Shown here piece after piece: positions 1 through 8,949 of a stretch of DNA of 64,000 bases; position 1 is the stretch's first letter; each line of letters opens with the position of its first letter. Location of the stretch: assembly GCA_002422305.1 (NCBI GenBank), contig DIUG01000031.1, positions 1 to 64,000 on the forward strand, given 5' to 3'. Source of the DNA: Patescibacteria group bacterium UBA6164 (GTDB taxonomy: Bacteria > Patescibacteriota > Gracilibacteria > BD1-5 > UBA6164). The notes below the pieces were generated by a model. It was not told the DNA's origin. It ran no database searches and worked only from the letters and a program-made list of their open reading frames with translations. The position numbers were made by a program, and so were the translations under genes.

Positions 1-141
1 GAAATGGTTATGCCTGGTGATAATGTTCAAATGACTGTTAAATTACAATCTCCTATTGCAATGACTGAATGATTAAGATTTGCTATTAGAGAAGGTGGTA
101 GAACTGTTGGTTCTTGAGTTGTTGCTAAAGTTATAGCATAA
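1..141 (+). CDS. tuf: Elongation factor Tu, C-terminal end (partial)
   Basis: Only the last 46 residues and the TAA stop are present; the rest lies upstream of the window. The fragment matches domain 3 of EF-Tu: the MPGDN motif, then the conserved RFAIREGGRTVG-type strand and a final GVVAKV segment. EF-Tu delivers aminoacyl-tRNA to the ribosome as a GTP complex. Two in-frame TGA codons fall where EF-Tu has glycine (before LRFAIRE and in the GSGVV turn), which is the first evidence in this window for UGA=Gly. It is followed by rpsJ, the usual end of the str operon. Confidence 0.97.
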
Positions 142-179
142 TTTTTTACTTAATGTAAACTAATAAACTTATTATTATA

Positions 180-223
180 AACCTTTCTTTTTACTTTTAT
201 CCCCTTATTGAGGTGAAAAGGTT
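180..223 (+). promoter_or_regulatory. Hairpin between tuf and rpsJ
   Basis: AACCTTT (180-186) can pair with AAAGGTT (217-223) around a C-rich loop, in the 159-bp gap between tuf and rpsJ. No T-tract follows, so this is more likely an RNA-processing or leader structure than a terminator. The remainder of the gap is plain AT-rich sequence. Confidence 0.3.
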
Positions 224-300
224 AAAAAGAAGAAGAATAATAATAAGTAATTAGATTATATTAAATAATTTATATTTATTATTATATTTATATATTTATA

Positions 301-621
301 ATGTCTGCAAAAAAAACTACGACTAAAATTAGAATAAGTGTTAAGTCTTTTGACCACAGATTACTTGATGATGCTGTGAAAAAAATTGTTATGATAGCTA
401 GTGATTCTTGAGCAAAAGTGGTTGGTCCAATTCCTCTTCCAACTAAGATTGAAAAAATTACAGTTAATAGATCAACTTTTGTTAATAAAGATGCTAGAGA
501 ACAATTTGAAATAAGAAGACATAGAAGGTTAATTGATATTTTGGAACCTTCTGCTAAGACTATGGAACTATTACAAGATATATCTATTCCAAATGGAGTT
601 GGTATTGAAATTAAAGCATAA
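301..621 (+). CDS. rpsJ: Small ribosomal subunit protein S10
   Basis: 106-residue S10 of the 30S head, which also serves as NusE in transcription antitermination. It has the family pattern: basic start, [14 protein letters not shown] strand, the GPIPLPTK motif, and an RRHRRLIDI segment. One TGA codon encodes the conserved glycine in DSGAKVVGP, so the gene would be cut in two under the standard code. It follows tuf but is separated from the rest of the S10 operon (rplC onward), which starts 38.7 kb downstream. No Shine-Dalgarno sequence precedes the ATG, as for most genes here. Confidence 0.98.
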
Positions 622-728
622 GAATGAAATTTTAAAATTTCAAATGATAATGAATAATGAATAGTGAATAATATTTTATTTGTCTTGAATTATGAATTAT
701 TAATTATTATTTATTAATTAATATTAAA

Positions 729-926
729 ATGTCTAGAGTTTGTGAAATAACTTGAAAAAAAACAGCTGTAGGTAATAATAGATCTCACTCATTAAGAGCT
801 ACTAAGAGAAAATTTTATCCAAATTTATTTTATAAAAATATTAAAGATCCAGAAACTGGTTTAGTATATAAAATAAGAGTTTCAGCTAAAGGTTTAAGAA
901 CATTAAGAAAACATTGAGTTTTATAA
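729..926 (+). CDS. rpmB: Large ribosomal subunit protein L28
   Basis: 65-residue L28. It opens with the family signature MSRVCEITGKK, followed by the VGNNRSHS motif and an RRK-like basic stretch, and ends in the LRTLRKHGVL region. The first glycine (in ITGKK) and the one before the C-terminal VL are TGA. L28 binds 23S rRNA near the E site. It lies alone between rpsJ and tRNA-Leu in a cluster of scattered translation genes. The 107 bp upstream are AT repeats (GAATAATGAATAGTGAATAA) without an obvious promoter. Confidence 0.96.
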
Positions 927-982
927 AAAAATACATAATCCTATAATTTTACCTTTAATATGGTAAAGGATATAGTGTTTTT

Positions 983-1067
983 GCCCAGATGGTGGAATTG
1001 GTAGACACGCGGGACTTAAAATCCCGTTTCCTCGGAAGTGCGGGTTCGATTCCCGCTCTGGGCACCA
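983..1067 (+). tRNA. tRNA-Leu (anticodon UAA)
   Basis: A complete cloverleaf can be drawn. Acceptor GCCCAGA pairs with TCTGGGC (1057-1063), followed by discriminator A and an encoded CCA (1065-1067). The anticodon stem CGGGA/TCCCG encloses the loop CTTAAAA, giving anticodon TAA at 1017-1019. There is a class II variable arm (TTTCCTCGGAA) and a T-arm with GGTTCGATTCC. It is much richer in GC than its surroundings, as expected for structural RNA in an AT-rich genome. No tRNA-Gly(UCA), which would read UGA, is in this window. Confidence 0.97.
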
Positions 1068-1081
1068 TTAAATAATAAAAA

Positions 1082-1102
1082 ACTTTTCTCTTTGAGAAAA
1101 GT
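1082..1102 (+). terminator. Hairpin after tRNA-Leu
   Basis: ACTTTTCTC pairs with GAGAAAAGT around a three-base loop, 15 bp after the tRNA. The following ATTATAAAG is only weakly T-rich, so it may be a processing site rather than a full terminator. Confidence 0.45.
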
Positions 1103-1146
1103 ATTATAAAGAATAAAGGAAAAAATATATTATAAATAATTAGAAA

Positions 1147-1386
1147 ATGTTAAAAATAAGATTATCTAGAGCTGGAAAAAGAAATATGCCATTTTTTAGA
1201 GTAGTTGTTACTGAACACACTTCAGCTGCTAAGCACGGTTATAAAGAAGTATTAGGTTTTTATAATCCAATATCTAAAGATTTTAAAATAAATGATTTAG
1301 ATAAAGTAAAAACTTATGTTTCTCATGGAGTTCAATTTTCTCCAAGAGTAGAAAAACTTTTAAAACTAAATAATATTTCTATATAA
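1147..1386 (+). CDS. rpsP: Small ribosomal subunit protein S16
   Basis: 79-residue S16 with the family start MLKIRLSRAGKRNMPFFRVVV and the GFYNP motif near residue 38. It stabilises the 30S body through contacts with 16S rRNA. It has no TGA codon, using GGT and GGA for its few glycines. It is followed by a strong hairpin and then a KH-domain gene, which is the common bacterial order rpsP-khpA. Confidence 0.97.
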   Translation: MLKIRLSRAGKRNMPFFRVVVTEHTSAAKHGYKEVLGFYNPISKDFKINDLDKVKTYVSHGVQFSPRVEKLLKLNNISI

Positions 1387-1390
1387 TATT

Positions 1391-1432
1391 AAATCCTTCA
1401 ATTTTTTATGTTGAAGGATATTATTTTTTAAT
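1391..1432 (+). terminator. Terminator after rpsP
   Basis: ATCCTTCAA and TTGAAGGAT form a 9-bp stem with an A/T loop, followed by ATTATTTTTTAA. It lies directly after the rpsP stop. Confidence 0.75.
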
Positions 1433-1441
1433 ATAATAAAT

Positions 1442-1678
1442 ATGAAAGAAATAGATTTTTTAAAATTTATAATTGAAAATTTAGTTGAAAGTAAAAATGA
1501 TATTTTAATTGAAAAAATAGAAGATGAGTTAGGTGTTTTATTAACTTTAAAAATTAATAAAGCTGATATGTGAATTATTATTTGAAAATGATGAAATACA
1601 ATTAATTCAATAAGGACTTTATTAAGACTTTTTTGAATGAAAAATAATAAAAGAGTGAATTTAAAAGTTTTAGATTAA
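1442..1678 (+). CDS. khpA: KH-domain RNA-binding protein (KhpA-like)
   Basis: 78 residues, matching the length of KhpA (YlqC) proteins. It contains a single type II KH domain with the GxxG loop IIIGKGGNTINSIRTLL near residues 42-58; two glycines of this region are TGA-coded. KhpA-type proteins bind RNA non-specifically and, in Firmicutes, act with KhpB/Jag in cell-elongation control. Position immediately downstream of rpsP supports the assignment. The role in this organism is inferred. Confidence 0.85.
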
Positions 1679-1693
1679 TAATTAAACTAGATT

Positions 1694-2122
1694 ATGATTA
1701 TAAATACAGTTAATGCTTTTAATGAAGGCTCATCAATATTTTGAGCGAGTATTGAATTTTGAGATTTTATATTGTTAGCTATATCATTATTTGTTTTATT
1801 TTCTTGAATTTTTTCTATAGTATTTATATTGTGGTGAGGTTTATTGTTAATACTATCAGGATGAAAAGATGATAAAATAAAACCAGCTATTAATACTATT
1901 AGATATGCTGTAATAGGTATAGTGGTAACAGTACTAACTATTTTTGTTTTTCCTATTTTATGAAAATTATTATGATTAGATGTAGAAAAATATGCTGAAC
2001 CTAAAAGAATTTTTGAAAAAATAGAAGATCTTTGAAATAAGATTTTTTGAACTAATTCTAGAAAAATAAATATACAATATGATAATATTGATAATATTCC
2101 ATCTGATTTTTCTGATTTATAA
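1694..2122 (+). CDS. Small two-helix membrane protein, pilin (TrbC/VirB2)-like
   Basis: 142 residues. A short N-terminus is followed by a long hydrophobic helix (about residues 22-52) ending in WGGLLLILSGGKDDK, then a second helix (about 65-90) preceded by INTIRYAVIG. The pattern of helix, GG...SGG-D/N-K turn, and I-x-x-A/Y-V-I-G-I helix is shared with the VirB2/TrbC-like pilin subunits common in CPR genomes. The C-terminal 50 residues are polar. A TraD-like ATPase lies 4 kb downstream. Function is inferred from shape only; no catalytic residues are visible. Confidence 0.5.
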
Positions 2123-2215
2123 AAAGATATTATTACGGCTTTTTTTCATCCAACAGAAAAATAGAATGATTAAAATTGATTAGTTTAGTTGAATATAAAG
2201 CCTAATTTAGTTACT

Positions 2216-2258
2216 AAAAAATACAAAAAAGTTTAATTTAAACTTTTTTGTATTTTTT
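2216..2258 (+). terminator. Long palindromic terminator inside the IS left end
   Basis: AAAAAATACAAAAAAGTTTA is followed immediately by its reverse complement, ending in TTTTTT: a near-perfect 20-bp stem working in both directions. It sits just inside the left inverted repeat, where it could shield the transposase from read-through, or it may be the original terminator of the upstream gene. Confidence 0.7.
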
Positions 2259-2329
2259 ATATTGTATTTTTAGTGAGAAAAATGATAAAATTGAACTGCA
2301 AAATAGCTTAATTTTTAATCAAATTTCTC

Positions 2330-2954
2330 ATGAACATTATAGCTAATATTAGAAAAATACTAAATTTAAATTGGAAAAAAGTAATGGTGTTTAATTTTAC
2401 TGATGAATTTAATAAAACTATTTACTCAATTAGATGAAAATATACAAGAGTTTGTTGTCCAACTTGTGGCTTAAAAACAAGTAAAAGAAAATGAAAACAA
2501 TTACATAAATAGAAACAAACAATAAAACATATGCCTTTTGCTTGAAATAAAGTAATAGAACTAGAATTACATAAAAGATGTTTTAGGTGTCTAAATTGCA
2601 AAAAAAAGTTTTTATGAAAAATTTGAATTTGAAAGTGAATATTGAAATTATACTAAGGACTTTGAAAAATATGTAGTATGGATTTTTACAAGAGTCTTGG
2701 GCATTAAAAGAAGATTTTATGGATGCTATGGATAATTTAGATATGATTGAAATTGATAGAATTAGAGATGATTGTTTAGCTAGTGAACATTACAGGATTA
2801 AACAATTTTGAAGAACCATAAATAGATGGTATCTTTGAATTAAGTGATTTTGTGAACATTCTACTCTACTTTTAAATTTACTAATGCTTTTACTGAATGT
2901 GCTAATAATCTTTGTAAAGTTGCTAAAAGACAATCTTCATTGATTCAAATTTAA
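2330..2954 (+). pseudogene. ISL3-family transposase remnant
   Basis: The N-terminal part reads through an ISL3-type zinc ribbon: a CCPTCG knuckle, then after an in-frame TAG the matching segment KHMPFAGNKVIELELHKR with a second CxxC knuckle. Later fragments in shifted frames (2698-2900) resemble the DDE core and the C-terminal NAFTECANNLCKVAKR segment (family: N-x-x-x-E-G-x-N-x-x-IK). Stops and frameshifts show it is dead. Some glycines are TGA, so the element was either active or resident under the recoded code. Confidence 0.75.
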
Positions 2955-3118
2955 AGATATGTATATCAGAAAATTAACTGCTAAATTTTGTTACAAAAAC
3001 CTTACTATTTAACTATATTTTTTCTGTTGGATGAAAAAGAGCCATAAAAAAATAAGAAAAATTAGCTTTTCTTACTTTTTATTAAATTTGTGTTATTTAA
3101 TATTTTTTATCTTGTTAT

Positions 3119-3661
3119 TTATTCTTTATAAATTCCAATTAAGAAAATTTTGTATAAAATAAATCCTATAGTAAAACCTAGAGTATTTAATAGAATATCA
3201 TCAATATCTGTAACTTTATAATTGAAACCTAACAATGATGAAATTGCAAATTGTGTTATTTCTATTAAAAATGATAACAATATTCACAATGATAAAGCTT
3301 TTTTAAAAATATTAATATTTTTAAAAATAAGTGGTATAAAAAATCACATTGGAATAAAAAGTACTATATTTCATATAATTTGTTTCATTTTTATCATATA
3401 ACTTAAATTATCATTAGATAAAATATCCGTAATAGATTTAAGATGTATGAAATTATTATTTCCGTTTGCATATATTCAAATTTCTTTTAGTCCCTGAATT
3501 GGAATTGGAAATATGGTCACAGCAATAAGAGATATCATATAAAAATAAAAAAGAGTGTATAATATAATTTTCTTTATACTTACTTTTTTCCATATTATAT
3601 AGACAATAAAAAGTATATAAATTGGAATGGAAATAATATATAAAAATTCATAATCTAGCAT
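3119..3661 (-). CDS. VanZ-family membrane protein
   Basis: 180 residues with four to five hydrophobic helices. The VanZ pattern is visible: an N-terminal helix, ISLIAVTIFPIP, then a central helix containing WNIVLFIPMGFFIPL, followed by SFLIEITQFAIS and a late TDIDDILLNTLGFTIGF segment (family: E-x-x-Q...R..DxxDvxxNtxGxxxG). VanZ proteins are membrane proteins of unclear biochemistry; one confers low-level teicoplanin resistance. It reads through several TGA codons. It lies in the first accessory islet, 13 bp downstream of the secreted-protein gene on the same strand, suggesting a two-gene unit. Confidence 0.88.
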
Positions 3662-3674
3662 ATATTAATTTTTG

Positions 3675-4070
3675 TTAATAATTTTTAATTGTTACATTAT
3701 TATCTGTTAATGTAACACCATCATTTGCTTTACTAAGGAAAAAATAATAATTTCCAGCACCAACATTACTCCAATTAGCAGTTCAATTACTATCTCTTAA
3801 AAGAGTAACCATTCCAATATAATCGTCAATAAACTTATCTCTATAAAGTGAAACAGAATAATTTTTATTTGTTGGTGGTTTAAATGATGATGTTGCATTA
3901 GAAGAATTAAATCTAATATTATTACCATCAAAGTAACGAGATGCTCATGTTACGCTAACAGAAAATTGATATGAAGTTGTATAACTACTTGCATATGCTG
4001 TTGCTAACATTGATAAAGTAACAATCGTTACAGAACAAAAAGCGGAGATTTTTTTTATGTTGATTTTCAT
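3675..4070 (-). CDS. Small secreted protein of unknown function
   Basis: 131 residues. A clear Sec signal peptide (KINIKKIS, then a hydrophobic core ending TAYAS, cleavage near residue 27) precedes a mature domain rich in Ser, Asn and aromatic residues. The C-terminal half has a NWSNVGAGNYYFFLSKAND stretch that reads like a beta-sandwich repeat edge. I recall similar short exported proteins in Firmicutes but cannot name the family. Only two TGA codons are used, with several GGT/GGA glycines. It is upstream of the VanZ-like gene on the same strand. Confidence 0.75.
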
Positions 4071-4548
4071 TATATATTTTTAATAAAATAAAATAAACTA
4101 ATTAACTAATAAGTAACAATTAATTTTCATAATATATATTATTCATTTTTATTATATTTATGTATTCGAATACATGATGAATATATATAAAAAAAAAACA
4201 AGTGTCAAATAAAAAAATATTGTTTTTTTAACTTTGTATCGTCCCACTCAAATCCGACCAGTTGATAAGGTTAAAAAACAGCATGATAAAGAGCAAAACA
4301 AGTCAAAAAAACAGAATAATTTTTTTTACTAAAATTTATATAGATTAACTATGGCTTATTAATGACATTTAAATAGAAATAAATAATTATCAAAAAATAG
4401 AAAAAATTAGTTGTAAAAACTAAATAAAAACTATATATTTTAACAAATAATTATTTATCTATGATCGATATGAAAATAACAAGATTAAGAACCAATCTAA
4501 AAGAAACATGATATACGAGTGAAAAAGAAAAATATAAACACTGATTTG
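4071..4548. other. Non-coding stretch of the first islet
   Basis: 478 bp without a convincing gene. It contains the palindrome at 4160-4175, poly-T/A tracts, and a locally GC-richer segment at 4240-4275 (GTCCCACTCAAATCCGACCA) that looks foreign to the surrounding AT-rich sequence. A 31-codon reading frame at 4462-4557 leads into the transposase scrap but resembles nothing I recognise. The stretch is probably the debris of successive insertions. Confidence 0.5.
4160..4175. promoter_or_regulatory. Perfect 16-bp palindrome
   Basis: ATGTATTCGAATACAT equals its own reverse complement. It lies 90 bp upstream of the start of the minus-strand secreted-protein gene (4070), a place suited to a dimeric repressor operator. 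No T-tract accompanies it, so it is not a terminator. Confidence 0.45.
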
Positions 4549-4666
4549 AAATATAAAATCTATGTATTTAGCTATGAAAAATGTTACTAAAAAGTGGACT
4601 TGAAATATCCCTCATTGGGGTAAAATGTACTCTCAATTTAAGATTTATTTTGATAGTAGATTTTAG
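4549..4666 (+). pseudogene. IS256 (Mutator)-type transposase C-terminal scrap
   Basis: The reading frame gives IKSMYLAMKNVTKKWTGNIPHWG followed by a Q-F-x-I-Y-F-x-x-R-F ending and TAG. This matches the C-terminal signature of IS256-family transposases (ALxNxxKKWTxPIxNWxxxxxQFxIxFxGR). Everything upstream of this tail, including the DDE residues, is missing. It marks a second, separate insertion event in the islet. Confidence 0.75.
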
Positions 4667-4720
4667 TATTATATTATTTTTAAAAAGTAATTACTTTATT
4701 TTATTATATTCATAACAAAA

Positions 4721-4751
4721 AAAGTAGAATGTTTTTTTTACATTCTACTTT
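4721..4751. terminator. Hairpin downstream of the transposase scrap
   Basis: AAAGTAGAATG and CATTCTACTTT form a perfect 11-bp stem with a 9-base T-rich loop. It could be a bidirectional terminator or the remains of an IS end. Confidence 0.55.
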
Positions 4752-4866
4752 CTAGGGGGCATATCATTACAAGATTTTTTCTTATAATTACTATATAATT
4801 TATTATACAAAATTCTATTTACACACTTTTTTGTATACTCCCATAGATAAAATAATAATAATTTAA

Positions 4867-5112
4867 AACCCGATTTATAAATTTAAATTAGCAGCAACTT
4901 TTTGAGAACTACAAATATGAGATATAATTCAAGTTGACTGGACTAAAGATTGAACTATAGATCACTCAATGGTTGTAAGAAGTAAATATTGAACTAGCAC
5001 TAGCCAAATATATGTTACATATCATTCAACAGACACCCCTAATAGACAATTATCAAATTTAATAAACGAATATCCTAATGCAAGATATATATGATGGAAA
5101 GTAATATATTAA
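4867..5112 (+). pseudogene. Amidase-domain (PF12671-like) protein, C-terminal fragment using UGA-Gly
   Basis: About 80 codons of the end of an extracellular amidase-type domain. It shares GDII-x-x-DW-x-x-DG-x-IDH-x-M-x-V and a terminal YHSTDTPNRQLSNLI segment with the longer gene at 32153-32842. The GD...DH core, containing the probable catalytic His, is present; the N-terminal half with the Cys motif is absent. At least four glycines are TGA, so this copy has been translated, or has drifted, under the recoded code. A terminal YIGWKVIY ends at TAA. No start codon fits; I regard it as a truncated gene. Confidence 0.65.
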
Positions 5113-5120
5113 AATATTGT

Positions 5121-5278
5121 ATGAAAATTATTAGAATATTTTATACATTATAATTGTATTATTAACTATAATACTAATTTATTCTAAATTAAGTACTCCA
5201 AAAAGTGATTTGTATTTAAATAAATTTTTGAATCAATTTCACAAAATACCTAAAGATGCACCTTCAACTGTAGAGTAA
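5121..5278 (+). pseudogene. Small membrane-anchored peptide gene with apparent frameshift
   Basis: ATG at 5121 gives MKIIRI and then reaches a stop. One base over, an open frame begins (about 5138) and encodes a hydrophobic helix LYIIIVLLTIILIYS followed by a polar tail KLSTPKSDLYLNKFLNQFHKIPKD to TAA at 5276. Joined, they would be a 50-residue single-pass membrane protein. The break is in an ATTATT/ATTTTA run. It follows the amidase fragment by 8 bp and is followed at once by a strong terminator, so it was probably the last gene of that unit. It could instead start at an ATT codon. Confidence 0.45.
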
Positions 5279-5317
5279 AGAAACACCTATTTTAAAATTA
5301 GGTGTTTCTTGTTTTTT
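5278..5317 (+). terminator. Terminator at the end of the first islet
   Basis: AAGAAACACCTA pairs with TAGGTGTTTCTT in a 12-bp perfect stem with a TTTTAAAAT loop, then GTTTTTTAT. It begins on the last base of the preceding stop codon. Confidence 0.85.
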
Positions 5318-5406
5318 ATCCAACTCCAACTCATCATTTTACTAAATATCACAATATGTATTATACTTGCTATCTTTTTTTGACTTTTTTCTCTATTTGA
5401 AGCTAA

Positions 5407-5440
5407 AAAATAATCCTTTTTTTGATGATTATTTTTTTTG
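5407..5440. terminator. Hairpin in the 5280-5588 gap
   Basis: AAATAATC pairs with GATTATTT around a T-rich loop, followed by a T-tract. This 308-bp gap otherwise holds only the promoter of the next gene. Confidence 0.45.
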
Positions 5441-5474
5441 ATTTATAATATTTTTAAAAAAATATGCAATTTTT

Positions 5475-5504
5475 TTGACAAAACTATTTTAAATATGTTA
5501 TCAT
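5475..5504 (+). promoter_or_regulatory. Sigma-70-type promoter for the secreted protein gene
   Basis: TTGACA (5475-5480) and TATCAT (5499-5504) are 18 bp apart, 85 bp upstream of the ATG at 5589. The -35 box is a perfect consensus. Confidence 0.65.
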
Positions 5505-5588
5505 ATCTATGTTTGATGGAAAGCTTAAATTTAATTAAGTAATTTGTATGCATACAAACATTATTTTATTTTCATAACCTTTAATGGT

Positions 5589-6257
5589 ATGACAAAAACA
5601 AAAACAAAAAAAGCTATTGCATTAGCTTGAATATTAGCTATTTCTGCTACAAATTTTAGTAATACTTTTGCAGATATACAAATAGGTACAGGTTCAGTTA
5701 CAGGTTCTTGAGCATTTGATACTTCTATTATGTGGGATGAAACTTTTACAGATGAATCAGCATCAGGTTCTATTTCTGGTATAGAGGTTACAGCAAGAGT
5801 ATTACCAACTTTAACTATGGAAATTTCAAAAAGTGCTATTAATTTAGGTGATTTAGTTGCAGGTGTTACTTCTACTGGTTGATTATTTATTGAAATAGGT
5901 ACAAATGCTAAATCTGGTGTATCAATTACTGCTAGATCTTGAAGTGGTTGATTAACTAATACTAGTGATAATAGTATAAAAATAAATAACGAAGATTCAG
6001 ACGGGGAATCTTATAAATTTAATTCAAATACAAATACAACTAACGATTCTAGTTCTTGAGATTTTGAAGCTACATGATTAATTTCTACTGAAGTTAATGA
6101 AAACACAACTGAACATACTATTTATTCAAGTAATAAACCTGAAAGTACAGATGGTATTAATGATGTAGAATTTGTAGTATCTGCTGAAAGTACAGCTGAA
6201 ACTCCAGCATGAGAATATGAAGATACTATTACTTTTACAGTTACAGGTAATTTTTAA
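5589..6257 (+). CDS. Secreted/surface protein of unknown function
   Basis: 222 residues. A lysine-rich start (TKTKTKKAIALA) and hydrophobic stretch end in SNTFADIQ, a typical Sec signal with cleavage near residue 29. The mature part is Thr/Ser/Asn/Gly-rich, without cysteines, and looks like an all-beta surface protein; it ends in TITFTVTGNF with no membrane anchor or sorting signal. It has its own consensus promoter and strong terminator, suggesting an abundant stand-alone exported product. I do not recognise the family; pilin-like or S-layer-like roles are possible but unsupported. Confidence 0.8.
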
Positions 6258-6302
6258 TTAAAATATAAAAATAAAAAAAGTTTGATAAACTAAATACATA
6301 AA

Positions 6303-6357
6303 AATGAAAAAATTTTATTATATAAAAATGATATAATAAAATTTTTTCATTTTTTTT
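6303..6357 (+). terminator. Strong terminator after the secreted protein
   Basis: A perfect 20-bp stem (6303-6322 with 6332-6351) encloses a 9-base loop and runs into seven Ts. Confidence 0.88.
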
Positions 6358-6409
6358 AAAAATAGCATATAATGTTAATAATAAATAATAACAAATAAAT
6401 TAAATAATA

Positions 6410-8845
6410 ATGAATAATTTTTTAATATCATTTTTTAGTATATTTATTTTATCAACTATTATATATATAGTTTATAAAATACTTAAATCGAAAGCAGATT
6501 ATAAAAGAACTTTAGATCTTACTTTTTTAAGAATCACTCTTCCTAAAAAAAATAGTGAACTGGATGAAAGAAAAGAAACTACAAAAGATTTTAAAGAAAT
6601 AATATGACTTATGGAACAACTTTTTTCTTCTCTAAAATCTATATATTCTAGAAAGATTTTAAAAAAAATATTATGACAAGATTTATTAAGTTTTGAATAT
6701 ATTGCACATGAAAATGAAATATATTTTTTTATAGTTATACCAAAAAATTATAAATACTTAATAGAAAAACAAATAAATTGATTTTATACAGATGCTATTA
6801 TAGAAGAAACAACAGAAATAAATATATTCAAAGATAGAAAATATATAGAAACGACTTATTTAAATACATCAAAAGATTTTTTCTTTCCTATAAAAACATA
6901 TCTAAAACTAGAATCAGATCCTATAAACAATATAACAAATTCTTTTTCTAAACTAGAAGAAGATGAATCAGCAGCTATACAAATAATTTTAAGACCAACA
7001 TTAGATGATTGGCAAGGAGATTGTAGTAAAGCTAGTTCTGCTTTAATTAAATGAAAAAAAACTTGGTTTACACTTAATCCATTAAAAATAATTATTTGAA
7101 TATTAAATATTATTTTAACAAATTCTGAAGAAAATGAAACTACTACTAATAATAATAATTCTGCACTTACACAAGATAGAGCTAAAACGGTAGATGAAAA
7201 ATGAGATAAAACTGGATTTGAAACAATAATTAGAATAATAACAACAGGTAATAGTAAATCTATAGTAGAATCTGAACTAAACAATATAACTTCTGCTTTT
7301 ACACAATTTTCTTATCCAGATTTTAACAAATTTACTAGCACTATTCATCATAATAAAAATGAATTAATAAAAAATTATATTTATAGATTTTTTAAAAAAC
7401 CATATTATTTAAAAAAAATGATTTTAAATACAGAAGAATTAGCTTCTATATTTCATTTTCCACATATTAGATATAACCCTACACCTGAAATAAAATGGCA
7501 AAATTTTAAAATAGTAAAAGCTCCTTCAAATTTACCTAAAGAATGATTATTACTTTGATATAATATTTATAGGTGAGTAAAAAAAGAAATAAGAATGAAA
7601 ACTGAAGATAGGTTTAGACATTTTTATGTTATATGACAAACTGGTACTGGTAAATCTAGTATTTTACAGGTAATGGCTAGACAAGATTTTAGAAATTGAG
7701 AATGAGTATGTATTATAGATCCACATGGTGATTTAGCTCGTGATTTAATGCCATTTATACCTAGAGAAAGGGCAGATGATGTAATTGTTTTTGATCCATC
7801 TGATTTAGATAGACCATTGTGATTGAATTTATTAGAAGCGGAAACTGATGAAGAAAAAGAATTAGTAGCAATGGATGCATTAAATATAATGATAAAACTT
7901 TTTGGTAGTGAAATATTTGGACCTAGAATACAAGATTATTTTAGAAATGCTGTACTTACACTTATGGATTATCCTCAATGATGAGCTATAACAGATATAG
8001 TAAGACTTTTTACAGATATTGATTTTCAAAAAGATAGAGTAAGATATGTAAAAAATCCTATAGTAAGAAATTGGTGGGAAAAAACTTATGCTTGAATGGC
8101 TGATAGAGAAAAACAAGAAATAATTCCTTATTTAGCAGCAAAATTTGGTCAATTTACGACTAATAAAATGATGAGAAATATTATATGACAAGTAAAATCT
8201 AGTTTTGATATTCTTGATATAATGCAAAATAAGAAAATACTTTTAGTTAATTTAAGTAAATGAAGACTTTGAGATTTAAATTCTAAACTTTTAGGTATGA
8301 TGCTTGTTTCAAAAATACAAATGGCAGCTATGAGAAGAGATAGAATTAAAAAAGAAGATAGATCCGATTTTTTTCTTTATATTGATGAATTTCAAAATTA
8401 TGTTACAGATTCTATTGAATCAATATTATCTGAAGCAAGAAAGTATAGGTTATCTTTAAATATAGCTCATCAATATTTATGACAATTAGAACAATCTGAT
8501 GCTTTAACTAAATCTAGTTTAAATTTAAAACAAGCAATTTTCTGAAATGTGTGAACTGTTATGAGTTATAAAATATGACCTGAAGATTGAGAATTTATGG
8601 CAAAATATTTTGCACCTACTTTTTCAGATCAAGATTTAGTAAATATGGATAAATTTAAAGCAACTATGAAATTATCTGTAGATAATCAACCAACTATACC
8701 TTTTTCAATAATTCCAGTTAATCCATATTTAGAAATAGGTGAAGAAAAATTAGCAAAAGCATATATAGAACTTTCTAGATTAAAATATGGTCGTGATAAA
8801 GATTTTGTAAGTAAAGAAATAGAATATAGAATTTGAAGTAAATAA
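6410..8845 (+). CDS. TraD/VirD4-like DNA-translocation ATPase (DUF87/TraM-recognition type)
   Basis: 811 residues. The N-terminus has one membrane helix (residues 4-24). A long CPR-typical middle domain is followed by the ATPase core: Walker A GQTGTGKS at residues 409-416 (first Gly is TGA), the CIIDPHGDL segment after it, Walker B FFLYIDEF near 654-661, and an ARKYRLSLNIAHQYLGQL motif-III-like region. This architecture is that of the conjugation-coupling ATPases found in almost all CPR genomes, thought to pump DNA or protein across the envelope. It has no relaxase or VirB4 partner next to it; dnaJ follows. The residue run EENETTTNNNNS near 240-250 is low complexity. Confidence 0.88.
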
Positions 8846-8849
8846 AAAA

Positions 8850-8881
8850 AATAAGATTATAATTTTTCTAATCTTATTTTA
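8850..8881 (+). terminator. Terminator after the TraD-like gene
   Basis: AATAAGATTA pairs with TAATCTTATT (10 bp, T-rich loop), followed by TT. It begins within five bases of the stop codon. Confidence 0.7.
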
Positions 8882-8949
8882 ATCTTTACAAATTCACCTT
8901 ATTAAATAAAATAAGATTAATAATTTTATATATTAAAAATTAAAGAACA

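Larger units (their letters stand above)
2133..3047. mobile_element. Decayed ISL3-type insertion sequence with inverted repeats
   Basis: The ends carry an imperfect inverted repeat. The left end (2133-2160, TACGGCTTTTTTTCATCC...) is the reverse complement of the right end (3020-3047, ...TTGGATGAAAAAGAGCCATAA), with about 25 of 28 positions matching. Between them lie pieces of an ISL3-family transposase in at least two frames. At about 0.9 kb it is shorter than a complete ISL3 element (usually about 1.3 kb), so it is internally deleted. It starts 11 bp after the stop codon of the preceding gene. No clear target duplication is seen. Confidence 0.75.

Noticed and set aside
4240..4275. GC-richer segment as part of a gene
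   Set aside because: Short frames on both strands give no recognisable protein; left as islet debris.
6856..7284. 142-codon minus-strand reading frame
   Set aside because: Lies inside the TraD-like ATPase gene, which is open and conserved on the plus strand.
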